DNA from: Theropithecus gelada
Lineage: Eukaryota; Chordata; Mammalia; Primates; Cercopithecidae
NCBI RefSeq assembly: GCF_003255815.1
Contig: NC_037670.1
Span: forward strand, 67,934,578 to 67,998,577
Direction of reading: 5' to 3'
DNA length: 64,000 nucleotides
Part shown: piece after piece, positions 1 through 18,839 of the stretch
How positions within the stretch are numbered: position 1 is the first letter of the stretch
Layout of the letters: every line of letters begins with the position of its first letter
The notes under the pieces: generated by a model
The model's input: the letters and a program-made list of their open reading frames with translations, nothing else
Databases searched by the model: none
Told to the model about the DNA's origin: nothing
Made by a program: the position numbers and the translations under genes

Positions 1-1700
<1,700 letters not shown>

Positions 1701-1812
1701 CGTCAGCATGTAGTCCTGCAGCAGCTCAGTGGCGCTGGCGCTCAGCTCACTCTCACTGATGGTCTTGCCGTGGGGTGACGCACCACCCACATCCACGGAC
1801 TCAGGGAAGCAG
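1701..1812 (-). CDS. CCM2: CCM2 coding exon 8
   Basis: This 112-bp exon completes codon 268 and encodes residues 269-305. It covers the serine-rich linker with the [15 protein letters not shown] helix that opens the harmonin-homology domain. The acceptor TTCCGCAG ends at 1813 and the donor GTAGGC begins at 1700. Where I recall human CCM2 having a serine in ASPHSKT, this copy reads glycine (ASPHGKT), a conservative-looking lineage change in the flexible linker. It enters in phase 2 and leaves in phase 0, consistent with exons 7 and 9. Confidence 0.97.
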
Positions 1813-2503
1813 CTGCGGAAGAATGTGGTATGTGAGTGGGTGGCTTCCTTGACCCTCCATCCCACACACGTTTCAGGAAACTTAGTCCATGCTGTGTGTG
1901 TGGGTCACTGTCCCTGAACAGAGGAATGTAAGTGATGATGATGATAACAGGAGAGCTGGCTGAGCGTGCAAGGTGGTCAGCTTGGCCTGGTCCTGGGGCT
2001 CCCCGGGGGTGTGGCTCTGAGGTGGGCTCTGAGTGAAGGGAGGGAGTACATAGGTCAAGGTGGTGGGCAGCATTGTTGGGAGGGGGAAGCGAAAGGCTCG
2101 GAGGGAGGAGCCGGGGTTGTGGGGTGGCAGGAATGGAGAGCACCAGTGGGCTGAAGTACTACAGAGGCCCAGGCAGTGGCAGATATGGGCTGGAAGGCCA
2201 GCGCCTCGGCAGACTTGGGTAGGGGAACAGCTCCATCCAACATGCCTATTACAAGCTCACTCTTGGGAAGCCATGGGAAGGTGGGCAGGGAGAGACCAGA
2301 GGGACAGCAAGGGCTCTAGAAGTCTATGAGGATAGGGCGGCGAGTCAGGCCTCAACCATTCACTAAGCTGGGGACAGTGGGTCTGGGGATGGCTTAGCGA
2401 GGTGGGGCTGAGATGGGGGCGCCGACTGGCTGCAGCCTGGACAACACTGGGCAATGCACTTGGTGCGTGTCCCACCGCACGGCTTGGTGGCATGTGCACT
2501 CAC
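1813..2503 (-). other. CCM2: CCM2 intron 7
   Basis: Unique intron of 691 bp with consensus donor GTGAGT at 2503-2498. A short GAT(3-4) run sits at 1933-1946. Nothing else was recognised. Confidence 0.85.
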
Positions 2504-2561
2504 AAAGTGCTGGCTTCCACCTCGTAGGTCTCCTTAATGTCCACTTTTGTAGAAGAGTCAT
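2504..2561 (-). CDS. CCM2: CCM2 coding exon 7
   Basis: A 58-bp micro-exon encoding DDSSTKVDIKETYEVEAST (residues 249-267) with split codons at both ends (phase 1 in, phase 2 out). It links the PTB domain to the harmonin-homology domain. The acceptor CTTACAG ends at 2562 and the donor GTGAGT starts at 2503. Because its length is not a multiple of three, skipping it would shift the frame. Every residue agrees with the human protein as I know it. Confidence 0.96.
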
Positions 2562-2864
2562 CTGTAAGGAAGATGCAGAAAACTAAGATGACTTTCGGGG
2601 ACATGGTGGGGAGGCATTTTGAGTCCAGCCCACTGCTGTATTTACAGGAGACAGCGGCAGCCCTGGCCTTCAGGGACCCTGCTGTCCTTCAGCAAGCTGC
2701 CCACACTCTGGAATGTGCTGTGTGCCTCAGGGCAGGGCCCCCCAGACTTAAGCCCACATACACCCCTCCTGGGGATCCTGGCAAATGCAAATCCTGCTGC
2801 AGGCTGGGCTGAAGTTCACATTCACCCATGGCCAGAGTCAACAAAAGCTGTTTTTGAGGTATCA

Positions 2865-3035
2865 CTCATGTGCCACGCAGGGTTACTGGGGCTTTGTCTC
2901 CTTTAACCCAGGCACATATCACCCCTATCTTCACTTGCAGACGAGGAAGTAAGTCAAAGAGATTACACAACTTGGCCCAGGTCATGCAGCAGCAACCACA
3001 GTCAGAGCCGGGCAGTCTGACTCCCCACCTGAACC
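2865..3035 (-). repeat. MIR SINE relic
   Basis: Read on the plus strand, it contains the reverse of the MIR core: 'agacgaggaagtaagtcaaag', then 'acttggcccaggtcatgcagc', then 'gcagtctgactcc', in the expected order and spacing. It is strongly diverged. Confidence 0.7.
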
Positions 3036-3324
3036 CAGCGAAGCCACAGGATTCCTGAGACCCTCAGACCAGCAAAGGGTCTAACGCTGAGCAGCTACAT
3101 TCAACAAATGACATTAGGTCTGCGTGACACAGACTGTAATTTGCTATTCTAAACCTGAGGAAGGCACATTTCCACACCAGCGCAGGCAGTGAGTGAAAGC
3201 TTTGTGAGTGAGGCAAGTGAGTGTCGCGGAGAGGGTAAGATTTTAAATGGGAGCAGAGGGAGAGGCTGGGAGATAAAAGGGACATTTCTGGCACTAGGAA
3301 CAAGGTAAGTATGGAGAGAAGAAT

Positions 3325-3775
3325 AATGACCCCCCAAAGATGTCCACATCCTAATCCCTGGAATTGGTGAATATGTTACCAATTTCAAAGGGGAGTAAAG
3401 GATGCTAATCAGCTGACCTTGAAATAGGGAGATGACCCTGGAGAATTTGGGTGGGCTCAATGTGATTGCAAGAGTCCTGAAATGCAGAGGAAGCTGAGAG
3501 TCAAAGGAAGATGTGACTGTGGAAGATGTCACGTGGCTGGCTGTGAAGACAGAGGAAGGGCCGTGAGCCAAAGCATGCAGCTGCCTCTAGGAGCTGGAAA
3601 GACAAGGAAATGGCTTCTTCTCTGGAGCCTCCAGAAGGAACCAGCCCTGTGGACACCTCAACTTTAGCCCAGTGGGACCCACATTGGACTCTTAATGTAT
3701 AGAATTATAAGAGAATATATTTCTGCTGTTTATGCTGCTATGTTTTGGCATAGCTGGAGTAGAGAGAACACAGCA
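3325..3775 (+). mobile_element. MaLR-type solo LTR (MLT1-like)
   Basis: The sequence carries blocks typical of mammalian MaLR/ERVL LTRs in order: 'gaccccccaaagatgtccac' near the start, then 'gggtgggctcaatgtgattg', 'gagcctccagaaggaacca', 'ccctgtggacacctcaactt' and a degenerate end. No internal retroviral region is attached, so it is a solo LTR. The exact subfamily is not certain from inspection. Confidence 0.6.
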
Positions 3776-4129
3776 AGCAAAACTCCAAGGCAGAAATAAG
3801 CAGAGAATGCATGCATGTGCGTATGGGTGTGCATAACGTGTGCACATCTGTGTGTGGATCCCAGGGGGAGGTCTTGGGAAAGGCTGGCAGGGGAAGAAGC
3901 CCACTTCAGCAGCCCTCAGTAGTGGTGTTACATGATGTGTTTATTTTGTGAAAATTCATTCAACTGTACATGTATGACTTGTGTACTTCTCAGTAAAAAA
4001 AATTATTAAAGAAAAAAAAAGGCCCTTTAGGAATTTTAAAGTACAAGGGCCAAACCAATCACACTGAAACTGAATGGCAGTTTGATAAATCGTCTGCTAC
4101 TCATATGGTACATTCCTCTGGATATACTG

Positions 4130-4220
4130 TTGACTTCTAAGCCTCTACTTCCCCATCTCTAAAATGGGGATGAAGACTGCACCTAACTCACTAGGTCACT
4201 GAGGACTAAATGAGATGGAG
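4130..4220 (+). repeat. MIR SINE relic
   Basis: The block 'cttccccatctctaaaatgg' followed by 'aggactaaatgagatgg' matches the MIR 3' half (cctcatctgtaaaatgggg ... ggattaaatgaga) at normal spacing. Confidence 0.7.
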
Positions 4221-4496
4221 AGCATGCCTGAGAGCTCAGCAGCTGTCCTCTCTGCAGCTGCTGGGCCAACACAGGGCGTAACGTGCCCCAAAGGGCTCTG
4301 GCACCAGCAGCAAGAAAGGGAGGGAGGAGGCACTGAGGAGCAGCCCTCACACCGGCACGGGCTTCCCCAGGGTTCTCCACCATTTACTCTCTTCACTGAG
4401 ATGTGTGTTACTGGGGAAAGGGTAGAGGGCTGGGACTTACCTCCATAAAAAGAAGAAATTGCACTCAACAAGCCACACTGTTTCCAACAGCTTTTT

Positions 4497-4645
4497 TTTT
4501 TTTTTCTTTTTTTTTTGGTATTTTTAGTAGAGACGGGGTTTCTCCATGTTGGTCAGGCTGGTCTCGAACTCCCAACCTCAGGTGATCCGCCCGCCTCAGC
4601 CTCCCAAAGTGCTGGGATTACAGGCGTGAGCCACCACACCCGGCC
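4497..4645 (-). mobile_element. Short Alu (left monomer with poly-A), full insertion
   Basis: About 150 bp of left-monomer Alu in reverse orientation behind a T run, flanked by the direct repeat TCCAACAGCTTTTT (4483-4496 and 4646-4659). The flanking repeats show that the short form itself integrated, so it was not trimmed later. Confidence 0.85.
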
Positions 4646-5275
4646 TCCAACAGCTTTTTATGAACCTGATTTATGTAAACCATTAATCCTCAATAAGTAA
4701 TACATCTGAAAAACAGATGATGTTTTTAAAGATTTAACTCAAGTGAGCTTGCTGATGAAGTGTTTTCAATGGACTAACAGACTCCTGAAAATGCTGTGTG
4801 GGTCATGCAGGAGGAGGCAGCTCTGGGGTGCCTTCGATTCTTCCCCATCTGCCACTGCTCCACCACTACCAGCTGACCTCCCAGGGCAGCCTGAGCAGCT
4901 TCCCATGGGTCTGGCCATGGTCCTGGAAGGAGTTTCACATTAAGAGCAGCCATGGTCCGGGCATACCGAAAAGGAGGCTCCCCAGATCCACTCTCAGCCT
5001 CCCCAATTCCATCACAGGCCCTAATGCTAGCAGCCTTCTCCAGGCTCTTTGTTCTGAGTTAAATTAAGTGACTTTAGCCACAAGTGGTTCCAAAAAAGTG
5101 TTCGAAGACCCCAAATGTATTCCAGGAAGCCATCGTGCTGACCTGGTGCAACTCGCTCAAGGACAGGTGACATTTCTGCCTTGATGAAACCCTATGGGCT
5201 AATGTGAACAGCAAAGTCTGGGAACAAAAGGCCACCTTGTCACGGCAGTAACTGCACTATTCCAAGGGTAACTCA

Positions 5276-6920
<1,645 letters not shown>

Positions 6921-7800
6921 TCAGGTTAGTGCAGTGAAAGGGCAGGCATGGGGGCACTGGAGGCAACAGCTGAGGCCACTATGGAAACAGGCTGAGAGGA
7001 CCTTTACCTGGCTCAGGCACCCACAGAACGACCCGGGTGAAGGGCCTGCACCAGACACACCTTGCTTCTCTAAAGAAGGGTGGGAACACACGACCACTGA
7101 GCACCAGGGCACCAGAGCTGCACGTCATCCTGTAGTTTCACATGCTTCAAGTTTCATATACAACAGACCACATACACAACTCTGAGAACAGTCACCTCCA
7201 GGAGGTTTCCATGTGTTCTGAGGGAGTTCCCTTCTTACAGATGGGTAAACGGAGGCGGGGTAAGTGAAAGGCCAGGCCTGAGGGCATGTGAGCTGCACTG
7301 TCCACGTGGCAATCTAGATGGTCAGACCCCAGTGCCCTTGTTTCTAACATCCTACCCATCGCCTCCCTAGACAAATGAGGATCTCTTGAAATACATGGAG
7401 TAACTCAGTGGTTTTCCTGATAGCAGGAGGGAGGCCCATCCCCAGGAAGCAGGGCTCTTAACCATCAGTTCGGACCACCCCGGGAGGACTTCAGGACTGA
7501 AAACAAAACCTAGAAGTGCCACTAGTGCCAGGGTGTCGGAGGGCAGGCCAGCCTCAGGAGGGAGAGGAAGGCTGTCCCAGGCCAGGTACAAGGTAGGCGC
7601 ATGCACAGAGACACGGGCTCCATAAGGGACTGTACCTCAAACCCCACAGTGAGACTCCTGGGGCTGCTCTGTCCCTGTGGTAGCCACTGGCCACAGGACT
7701 ACTGAGTATGCAAAATGTGATGAGTCCACATTGAAACGTGTGAGTGCAAACTATACACAGGGTTTCAGAGGTAGACAAAGAAAGAATGCTATGTAGCTCA

Positions 7801-8290
<490 letters not shown>

Positions 8291-8519
8291 TCAAAGAAGC
8301 AGGGTGGGCAGCCTAAGGATGCAGGCAGCAAGTTGTATGCCTCTCCTGTATCATCCAGGAAGTGCTACCGTGGGTGCACGGGTGACCCTACCTCATCTGG
8401 CACCAACTCAAGTCACCGCCCTCCAAGCAGTTCCTGCCACATAGACCCTATTGCAGCTAACCTGGCCCCTAACTTCCCCGTTCCTGTGCTATCCCAAATA
8501 CCAGGGTACTTTTGGTCCA

Positions 8520-8575
8520 AAGAGACACAGAGACTTGCTTGCACATAGCAGGCACTGAGTAAACGTTAGCTATTC
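8520..8575 (+). repeat. MIR 3' end fragment
   Basis: 'gcacatagcaggcactgagt' then 'aaacgttagctatt' matches the MIR 3' terminus. Confidence 0.55.
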
Positions 8576-8630
8576 ACCTGCTGGTCTCTTATGTTGAGAA
8601 CTCTGGATTCCTAATCCTAAACACAGCATG

Positions 8631-8786
8631 GCGGCCCAGTGCAGTGGCTCATGCCCGTAGTCCCAACACTTTGGGAGGCTAAGACGGGAGAATTACTTGA
8701 GGCCAGGAGTTCAAGACCAGCCTGGGCAACAGAGAGAGACCTCATCCTTAACAAAAAAAGTTAAAATATTTTAAAAATTACAAAAT
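8631..8786 (+). mobile_element. Free left Alu monomer (FLAM-like)
   Basis: A single diverged left monomer with a degenerate A-rich tail, flanked by the direct repeat AAACACAGCATG at 8619-8630 and 8787-8798. It therefore integrated as a monomer. Confidence 0.85.
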
Positions 8787-10368
8787 AAACACAGCATGCC
8801 TCATGTAACACAGGAGACACAAAACTGCTCCAGTGCATCTGCAAAAACAAGAAAGATGGCCCCCAGGACCCAGGGATTCACTCTCTTCCTTTAAACCAAA
8901 AGTTCTCTCAAAGACCAGAGGTCCTGTTTTTCATCTATTTTTTGGAAAGTTTCTCACTATGGCGCTCATTCTCTCTCCATTTAAAAAAATCTGTTATCCA
9001 TTTCCTTTAGCAATGTGTTCTAATAATTAAAGCTGAGAAACTGTCATGCAGCAGAAGAAATAAAGGGGGGGCCTATCTCCCCTCCCTACCAGCTTGAAAT
9101 ACCTGCAGGAAGCCAGTCAGAAACCAGTCTCCTCACTCCTTGTCCCTAAGGACGGCCCAGGCCTAAGGCCTCCTGCAGGGTCCAAAGGTAGAAAAACAGG
9201 AGGGTCACCATGGTGTTGGACAGTATGGCTAGAAGTAGCCACCAAGCCAGCCTTCTCAGCCAGACAGGGTGAGTAACGTACATGTGTATAGGTGTGGTGT
9301 GTGCCTGCGTTGGGGAGGATGTACGCAAGTCTAAGCTACTGCTACACAGAGAACAAAGCAGAGCAACAGTCACCTTCATAAACCCCACCAGTGTTCCCTG
9401 TGTAGTCTGTGACCACAGCAACTCCAAGCATCTAGACTCACAGGCTTTCTGTGGACGCGCACTCAAGCTGGCAGCTTCATGGCTCAAGGGGTCAATAATG
9501 AACATACTCGCCAGATTCTCAATGAACTACTGACCTTAAACGGAACAACAACTTCCCCTCTCTGCTACCTGAAACACGGTGTGTGGTCTAGGCAGACCCA
9601 CTGTGACCTCTTCACACCCTGCCACTGGACCTCGGGAAATGAAAGGCTTTGGGATCAACCCAGTCACCAGCAGAGATCCAAGGAACCCAGGATACTGTCC
9701 CTACCGCAACGCCAGCTTTAAAACTCAGGACTGGGAGGGGCAAAATACAGGGAGGGTGAACCATGGTCTCTCCCCTCATCCTCAGTGGCATGAATGCCTG
9801 GGCTGGAAGCCACTGGAAATTAATAGGCAGCTTGGGATAGGGTCCAGTGAGGCATCACTGTACTCACCACAGCCAAAAATAACATTCTGCCCAATTCTAT
9901 CCCATTGTGAAAGCAGCAGGCAGCAAGGACACACACAGAGTAATCTCTATGACCAAGAACTCCTGGGAGGTCTGGGTCTCATCTTCGCTGTCCCTGCTTT
10001 AAGGACACTGTGCAGAGCTCAAAATGTCAGTCAAGCTGAGGTGAGGTCCCTACCCACTGCGTTCTCTCTAGGATCCACCACACCTAGGCAGAGAGGCAAC
10101 TCCAGTGTACCCAGTGGGAGTCAATAGGAGCCCCGCCCGGCAGAGGAACAGGATACCAGTCCTAAATATTGTATCCCAGTATTATTGAGTCCCCAAAGGC
10201 TCTTAGTGTGCCAGTGACTCCCAGTGTCTGGTAACTGATCTCAAGCCCTCTTCTGGCTGATCTCAGAGACAGGAAAGCCAACTATTGGTCATGACAAACA
10301 GCAGCACCCAACACAAAGCTGCAAAAACTGTCTCCAGAAGTTCATAAAATTCACACATGCACTCCTTA

Positions 10369-11222
<854 letters not shown>

Positions 11223-11405
11223 TCATACTCAAGCCACCAGGCCCATGGGTCTCCAATCTGGCTCGCGTGGAGGGCCAACTCTAGGAAGAGAGTCCTGGGT
11301 TCTTACAGAAATCTCTACTGGCTGAGGACAGTGCTGCCCCATCTCCTACTATTCTACAGTGAAGGTCATCATCAAAGTCCTGCAATGGACATCCCAAACT
11401 ACTAG

Positions 11406-11428
11406 TACCAAAACTACTAGTTTTGGTA
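11406..11428. repeat. Perfect inverted repeat (11-bp arms, 1-nt centre)
   Basis: TACCAAAACTA, one C, then its exact reverse complement. The same spot contains the direct repeat AAACTACTAGT at 11396-11406 and 11411-11421. Confidence 0.9.
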
Positions 11429-11596
11429 GAATCCGTATTCTAAAACAGGGATGGCCAGTGTTTTCTAGTCACTGCTGGGGAAACTGAAAACAATGGCACC
11501 ATGCACAACTTCACTAAAAAATAAACTTACTCAATTGCAAAGGTCAACGCAGCTGAGAAATGAGCATAAATAGAAAAATGAAGTGCTATGGTTTCA

Positions 11597-12062
<466 letters not shown>

Positions 12063-12219
12063 TTATCTCAGGAGCAGGTTCCTGATAAAAGGATGAATTT
12101 GACCCCCTTCCCTCTCCTGCCCTTCCACCTTTTGCCCTGGGATAACATAAGATGCAGATGCAGCCCCTCACCAGCTGTGCCCTTCAACGTTAAACCTCCT
12201 AGCCCTCAGAACTAAACGA

Positions 12220-12514
12220 TTTTTTTTCTTTTTTTTTTTGAGACAGGGTCTCACTCTGTAACACAGGCTGGGGTGAGGAGGCGTGATCTTGGCTCACTGC
12301 AACCTCTGCCTCCCAGGCTCAAAGCAATTGTCCCACCTTAGCCTCCTGAGTAGCTGGGACTACAGGGGTGTGCCGCCACACCTGGCTAATTTTTGTAGAG
12401 ATAGGGTTTTGCCACGTAGCCCAGGCTGGTCTTGAACTCTTAGACTTAAGCAATCTGCTCACCGCAGCCTCCCAAAGTGCTGGGATTACAGGTGTGAGGC
12501 ACCATGCCCAGCCT
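12220..12514 (-). mobile_element. Alu (old type), inside the MaLR LTR
   Basis: Both monomers in reverse after a T-rich tail. Many substitutions and the AluJ-like 'gtagagatagggttttgcc' indicate an older copy than its neighbour. Confidence 0.9.
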
Positions 12515-13289
12515 AGAAATTTCTATTCATTATAAATTTCCCAGTCTGTGGTATTTGTTATAGCAGCACAAAACAGACTAAAACATTTAGTAAACAGGTT
12601 TTTTTGGTCACACATGGCTGTGAGGCACTTAGCTTAGCAAACCTCCATGACACAGGGCCTCAGGTGCAGAAGGCGGTGGGCAGCAGCACTGTACCTGCTG
12701 TGCTCCTGCCTGCATCTTACCAACCACCATAACATTTTTAATGTTTCTGTTTTTTAAAATGGGTTGCCGATTCTTCCCAAGAACAGGCTTCTTGCACTCA
12801 ACATTTTTCAGTTGCTCATTACCTCACACAGTTAAGTTCTCTATTAAAAAAGAATGAAATGGGACTTTCCAGTTTCTTGTCCAGCTTGTAAAGGGCTCAG
12901 AAGTCATCACTCCCATTCTCACAACAAGAAAGCTGGCAAACTTACAATCAATGACTGTTCTTAGATCCATCAGATAATTGAGGTCACATGAAAAAACAAT
13001 AACCCCAAAGATGGAGAGACAGATATGCAATGCTAAGAATCACAGCTCATTACGCAGCAGAAACCTTAGAGCCAGCACCAGCGGAGAGGAAAGGGGAACT
13101 GATAAATGGCAGAGACTGCGCATGGACCAGTATGAGACAAAAACTCCAGGGGAACAGTCACTGGGGAGGTCCCCATACCCGTCTGAGTTTTACCACTAGG
13201 AGTCCCACCAGGCTGTCAGGGTGACTGGAGACACATCTCCTGATACTCTGGCAGGAGGAGGGAAAATACATCATTTAAAAGTATAACCA

Positions 13290-13613
13290 GGCCAGGTGTG
13301 GTGGCTCATGCCCATAATCCCAGGACTTCGGATGGCCAAGGCGGGAGGTTTGCTTGAGGTCAGGAGTTTGAGACCAGCCTGGGAAACATGGTGAGACCCT
13401 ATCTCTACAACAACAACAAAATCGTTGGGCATGGCGGCATGCCTGTGGTGCCAGCTACTCAGGAGGCTGAGGTGGGAGGATCATTTGAGCCCAGGAGGTC
13501 GAGCTGCAGTGAGTCATGATGGTGTCACAGCACTCCAGTTTTCCAACCCACATATAAAGGGCTCAGAGGTCATCTCAAAAAAAAAAAGAAGAAAGAAAAA
13601 AAGAAAAGAAAAA
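13290..13613 (+). mobile_element. Alu with anomalous right-arm end
   Basis: Normal Alu until CACTCCAG at 13531-13538. The usual 'cctgggtgacagagtgagac' is then replaced by about 35 bp of foreign sequence (13539-13573) before the 'ctcaaaa' tail. The replacement resembles 12868-12908 nearby. The tail has become an A/G-rich microsatellite. Confidence 0.88.
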
Positions 13614-13649
13614 GGAATGACCAGAGCATTCTGTTATCCTTAACAAAGG

Positions 13650-15893
<2,244 letters not shown>

Positions 15894-15903
15894 GTATTTT
15901 TCA

Positions 15904-16049
15904 TTTTTTTTTTTTCTTTTTTTTTTTTTTTTAAGAGACAGGGTTTCACCACATTGCCTAGGCTAGTCTCAAACTCCTAGGCTCAAGTGATCCTCCTGCC
16001 TTGGCATCCCGAAGTGCTGGGATTACAGGCATGAGCCAACACGCCTGGC
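15904..16049 (-). mobile_element. Left Alu monomer (FLAM-like)
   Basis: A T-rich tail followed by one monomer only ('agagacagggtttcaccac' to 'acgcctggc'). Confidence 0.8.
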
Positions 16050-16050
16050 G

Positions 16051-16172
16051 AAAAGTTTTAAATAAAATATTAGCAAATTGAATCCAATAATGTATTAATA
16101 ATTATATACCACGATCAAGCGGGATTTATCCCAGGTGTGCAAGGCTGATTCATTGTTCAAATATCAATCATT
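16051..16172 (+). mobile_element. LINE-1 ORF2 fragment (reverse transcriptase region)
   Basis: 'aatattagcaaattgaatcc', 'gatcaagcgggatttatccc' and 'ggtgtgcaaggctgattca' are the conserved LINE-1 ORF2 block around the reverse transcriptase. Confidence 0.8.
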
Positions 16173-16173
16173 G

Positions 16174-16330
16174 TGGCGGAGGCGGTGCTCATACCTACAA
16201 TCCCAGGATTTTGGGAGGCCAAGACAGGAGGATCACCTGAGGTCAGGAGTTCAAGACTAGCGTGGCCAACATGGTGAAACCCAGTCTCTACTAAAAATAA
16301 GAAAATTAGGCTGGTCATGGTAGCTCACAC
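16174..16330 (+). mobile_element. Alu fragment with restart of a second left end
   Basis: A left monomer runs to 'aaaattag'. About 22 bp that look like a new Alu 5' end ('ggctggtcatggtagctcac') follow before LINE-1 sequence resumes. Confidence 0.75.
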
Positions 16331-16486
16331 TATTAAAAATTGGGCAAATGACTTGACATTTCTCTAAAGATACACAGATGGCCAATAAGCCAAGCCTAAG
16401 AAAAGATTTTCAACATCAATAGTTATTAGGGAATTGCAAATCAAAACCATAATGACATACCACTTCACACCCACTAGGATGGCTAC

Positions 16487-16622
16487 TTTTTTTTTAATAG
16501 TGACAGGGGTGGGGTCTCACTATGTTGCCTAGGCTGGTCTTGAACTCCTGAGCTCAACTGATCCTCCTGCCTCGGCCTCCCAAAGTGCTAGGATTACAGG
16601 CATGAGCCACCACACTCGGCCT
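16487..16622 (-). mobile_element. Left Alu monomer (FLAM-like) in LINE-1
   Basis: A single monomer behind T9. It interrupts the L1 block 'ggatggctac/agacagctat', which looks like a decayed target duplication. Confidence 0.8.
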
Positions 16623-17279
16623 AGACAGCTATTTAAAAAATATATGGAGATATTGTTGGCAAAGATATGGAGATATTGAAACCCTGTGCATTACTGGTGG
16701 GAATGTAAAATGATACTCCTGTGAAAAGCAATATGGTGGTTCCTCAAAAAAATTAAACGTGGAATAAGCATATGATTCAGTAATTCCACTTCTGGGTATA
16801 TACACAAAATAAAAGCAGTGGCTTGAAAAGACATTTGTACACCCATGTTCATAGCAGCAGCATGATTCACAATCAACTAAAGCAAGAAACAACTCAAATG
16901 TTCATTGACAGATAAGTGAATAAACAGAATGTGGTCTATACATACAACGAAATATTGTTCAGCCTTAAAAGCAACGGAAATGCTGACACATGCTACAACA
17001 TGTGGTAAGTGAAATAAGCCAGTCACAAAAGGACAAATATTGTATGATTTCACTCATATAAGATACCTAGAGTAGTCAAATCATAGAGACAAAAAGTAAA
17101 GCAGTGGTTGCCAGGAGCTGTGGGAGGGGGATGGAAAGGCATTGTCTAATGGGAACATGGTTTCAGTAAGAGCTGATGGGAAGCTCTGGAGATGGATAGT
17201 GCTGATGGTTGCACAACAGTGTGAATTGATTTTATGCCATTGAACTCTACACTTGAAAATGATTAAGATAGTAAATCTT

Positions 17280-17577
17280 TTTTTTTTTTTTTTTTTGAGA
17301 TGGAGTCTCGCTTTGTCGCCCAAGCTGGAGTACAGTGGTGCGATCTCAGTTCAATGCAACCTCCGCCTCCCGGGTTCAAGCAGTTATCTGCCTCAGCCTC
17401 CCAAATAGCTGGGATTACAGGCACCCGTCACCACACCCGGCTAATTTTTTTGTATTGTTAGTAGAGACGGGGTTTCACCATCTTGGCCAGGCTGGTCTTG
17501 AACTCCTGACCTCGTGATCCACCCGCCTTAGCCGCCCAAAGTGCTGGGATTATAGGCGTGAGCCACCCGGCCTGGCT
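17280..17577 (-). mobile_element. Alu, full length, in LINE-1 3' UTR
   Basis: Flanked by GATAGTAAATCTT (17267-17279) and GATAATAAATCTT (17578-17590), a target duplication with one mismatch. Confidence 0.93.
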
Positions 17578-17639
17578 GATAATAAATCTTATGTATATTT
17601 TACCACAATAAAAAATTTCATCTTATTAGTTTTATTCAA

Positions 17640-17835
17640 TAATTTCATTTGCTATCCCTCCTAGTTTTGCATCATCCACAAATATTATTCTCTGTTCTCA
17701 AAAGGGTAATAAAAAATATTGACTACGATGGGGTCATATGTCAAGTGCTTTGCTGAAACAAAAGTACCCGGAATTAAGTTTACAGAATTGTACAGGAATT
17801 CTCCCTGGCCTCCCTGTGGCTGGGGTGACACGACA
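17640..17835 (+). repeat. Possible CR1/L3 LINE relic
   Basis: 'tagttttgcatcatccacaa' and 'tcaagtgctttgctgaaac' resemble conserved CR1/L3 segments. Identification is by eye and weak. Confidence 0.35.
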
Positions 17836-18496
17836 TCACCATCACTATCTTGCTTTTCTTTGGTGTTATCCAAAATCTGGCCATGATGCTTCAAAAACTC
17901 AGGCTCACAGATCTCTAAAGAGGATTCACGATTCTACTTTTTTCCTATAGGGATAAATCTTTACTTATTTGAGATTTCTTTCACTGTGAAATACTTATAT
18001 TAGTAAAACAACTTTTATCAGTAAAGAAAAAGTACAGCTCTAATCTTTGTTCTAATATCTGAATAGGACACAGTATGTATGCCTCCTGGACAGTTCTCAC
18101 AATGGGCTCCCCATCTGCCTTGGGAAACCCTGTCTCCTGGGTGCCCCCTGGCCAACACCCAGTGCCCCTATGGTAATGCCATGCCCAGCCTACACCCACT
18201 GTCCCAGCAAGCCAAGAGCACAGCTACGAGAGAGAGGACCATGGTGAAGCAGTGAGAGAGCAAGGGGACATCTGACCAGCCAGCCATCAGCTCCATTAGT
18301 TCTGAGATTAGTGAAAGAAGACGGTATGGCCAGGCAGCCTCTCACACACCCTTGCCTGACTGCCAACCACACAGCTCCACGCTGGCAGGCTCACCCCCTC
18401 CTCAAGCACCTTGTCTAGAGGTTGGGGTAGGGGAATTGGCTCTAAACAGAAAGTTCTTCTAAAAATAACTTCTGACAAGATACAATGGAAGTGTTT

Positions 18497-18528
18497 TGTT
18501 TGTTTGTTTGTTTTTGTTTTTAATATTG
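18497..18528 (+). repeat. (TTTG)n microsatellite
   Basis: About five TTTG units in T-rich context. Confidence 0.85.
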
Positions 18529-18839
18529 ATACCAAATCAGTCTCCCAATAACTTCTCTTTATTGGCCTTGATTGGTAAGGTTCCCACGGCAGGGTCTGGG
18601 CCCTGACAGGGAAGGAACAGGATTCTGAGATTTGAGATGGGGATAGCTGGGTAAATGCCTTTGAGAAACTTAGTCCTCAAATTCTTCTTAAAACTATGCC
18701 TACAGAAGTGACCTATCCCCTTTTGTTGTACGACAGAAGCCCCCGACACACTCCTTGCTTGCATATAACACATAGGCCTCAAATGAAATGGGAATCTCAA
18801 GAGATAATGCTTGCTCTCCCCAGAATCTGCCCTGTCCAC

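Larger units (their letters stand above)
16331..17625 (+). mobile_element. LINE-1 ORF2 3' end and 3' UTR (L1M type), two Alus inside
   Basis: 'ttgcaaatcaaaaccataat', 'ggatggctac', 'attactggtgggaatgtaaa', 'cccatgttcatagcagcagc', 'gtatgatttcactcatataa' and 'ggttgccaggagctgtggga' follow L1M 3' sequence in order to a final A-rich end. Compared with 16051-16172, an internal ORF2 segment is missing. The reading frame is degraded. Confidence 0.8.

Noticed and set aside
9579..10127. 182-codon plus-strand open frame in CCM2 intron 4
   Set aside because: No domain, no splice context and ordinary intronic composition, so most likely a chance frame.
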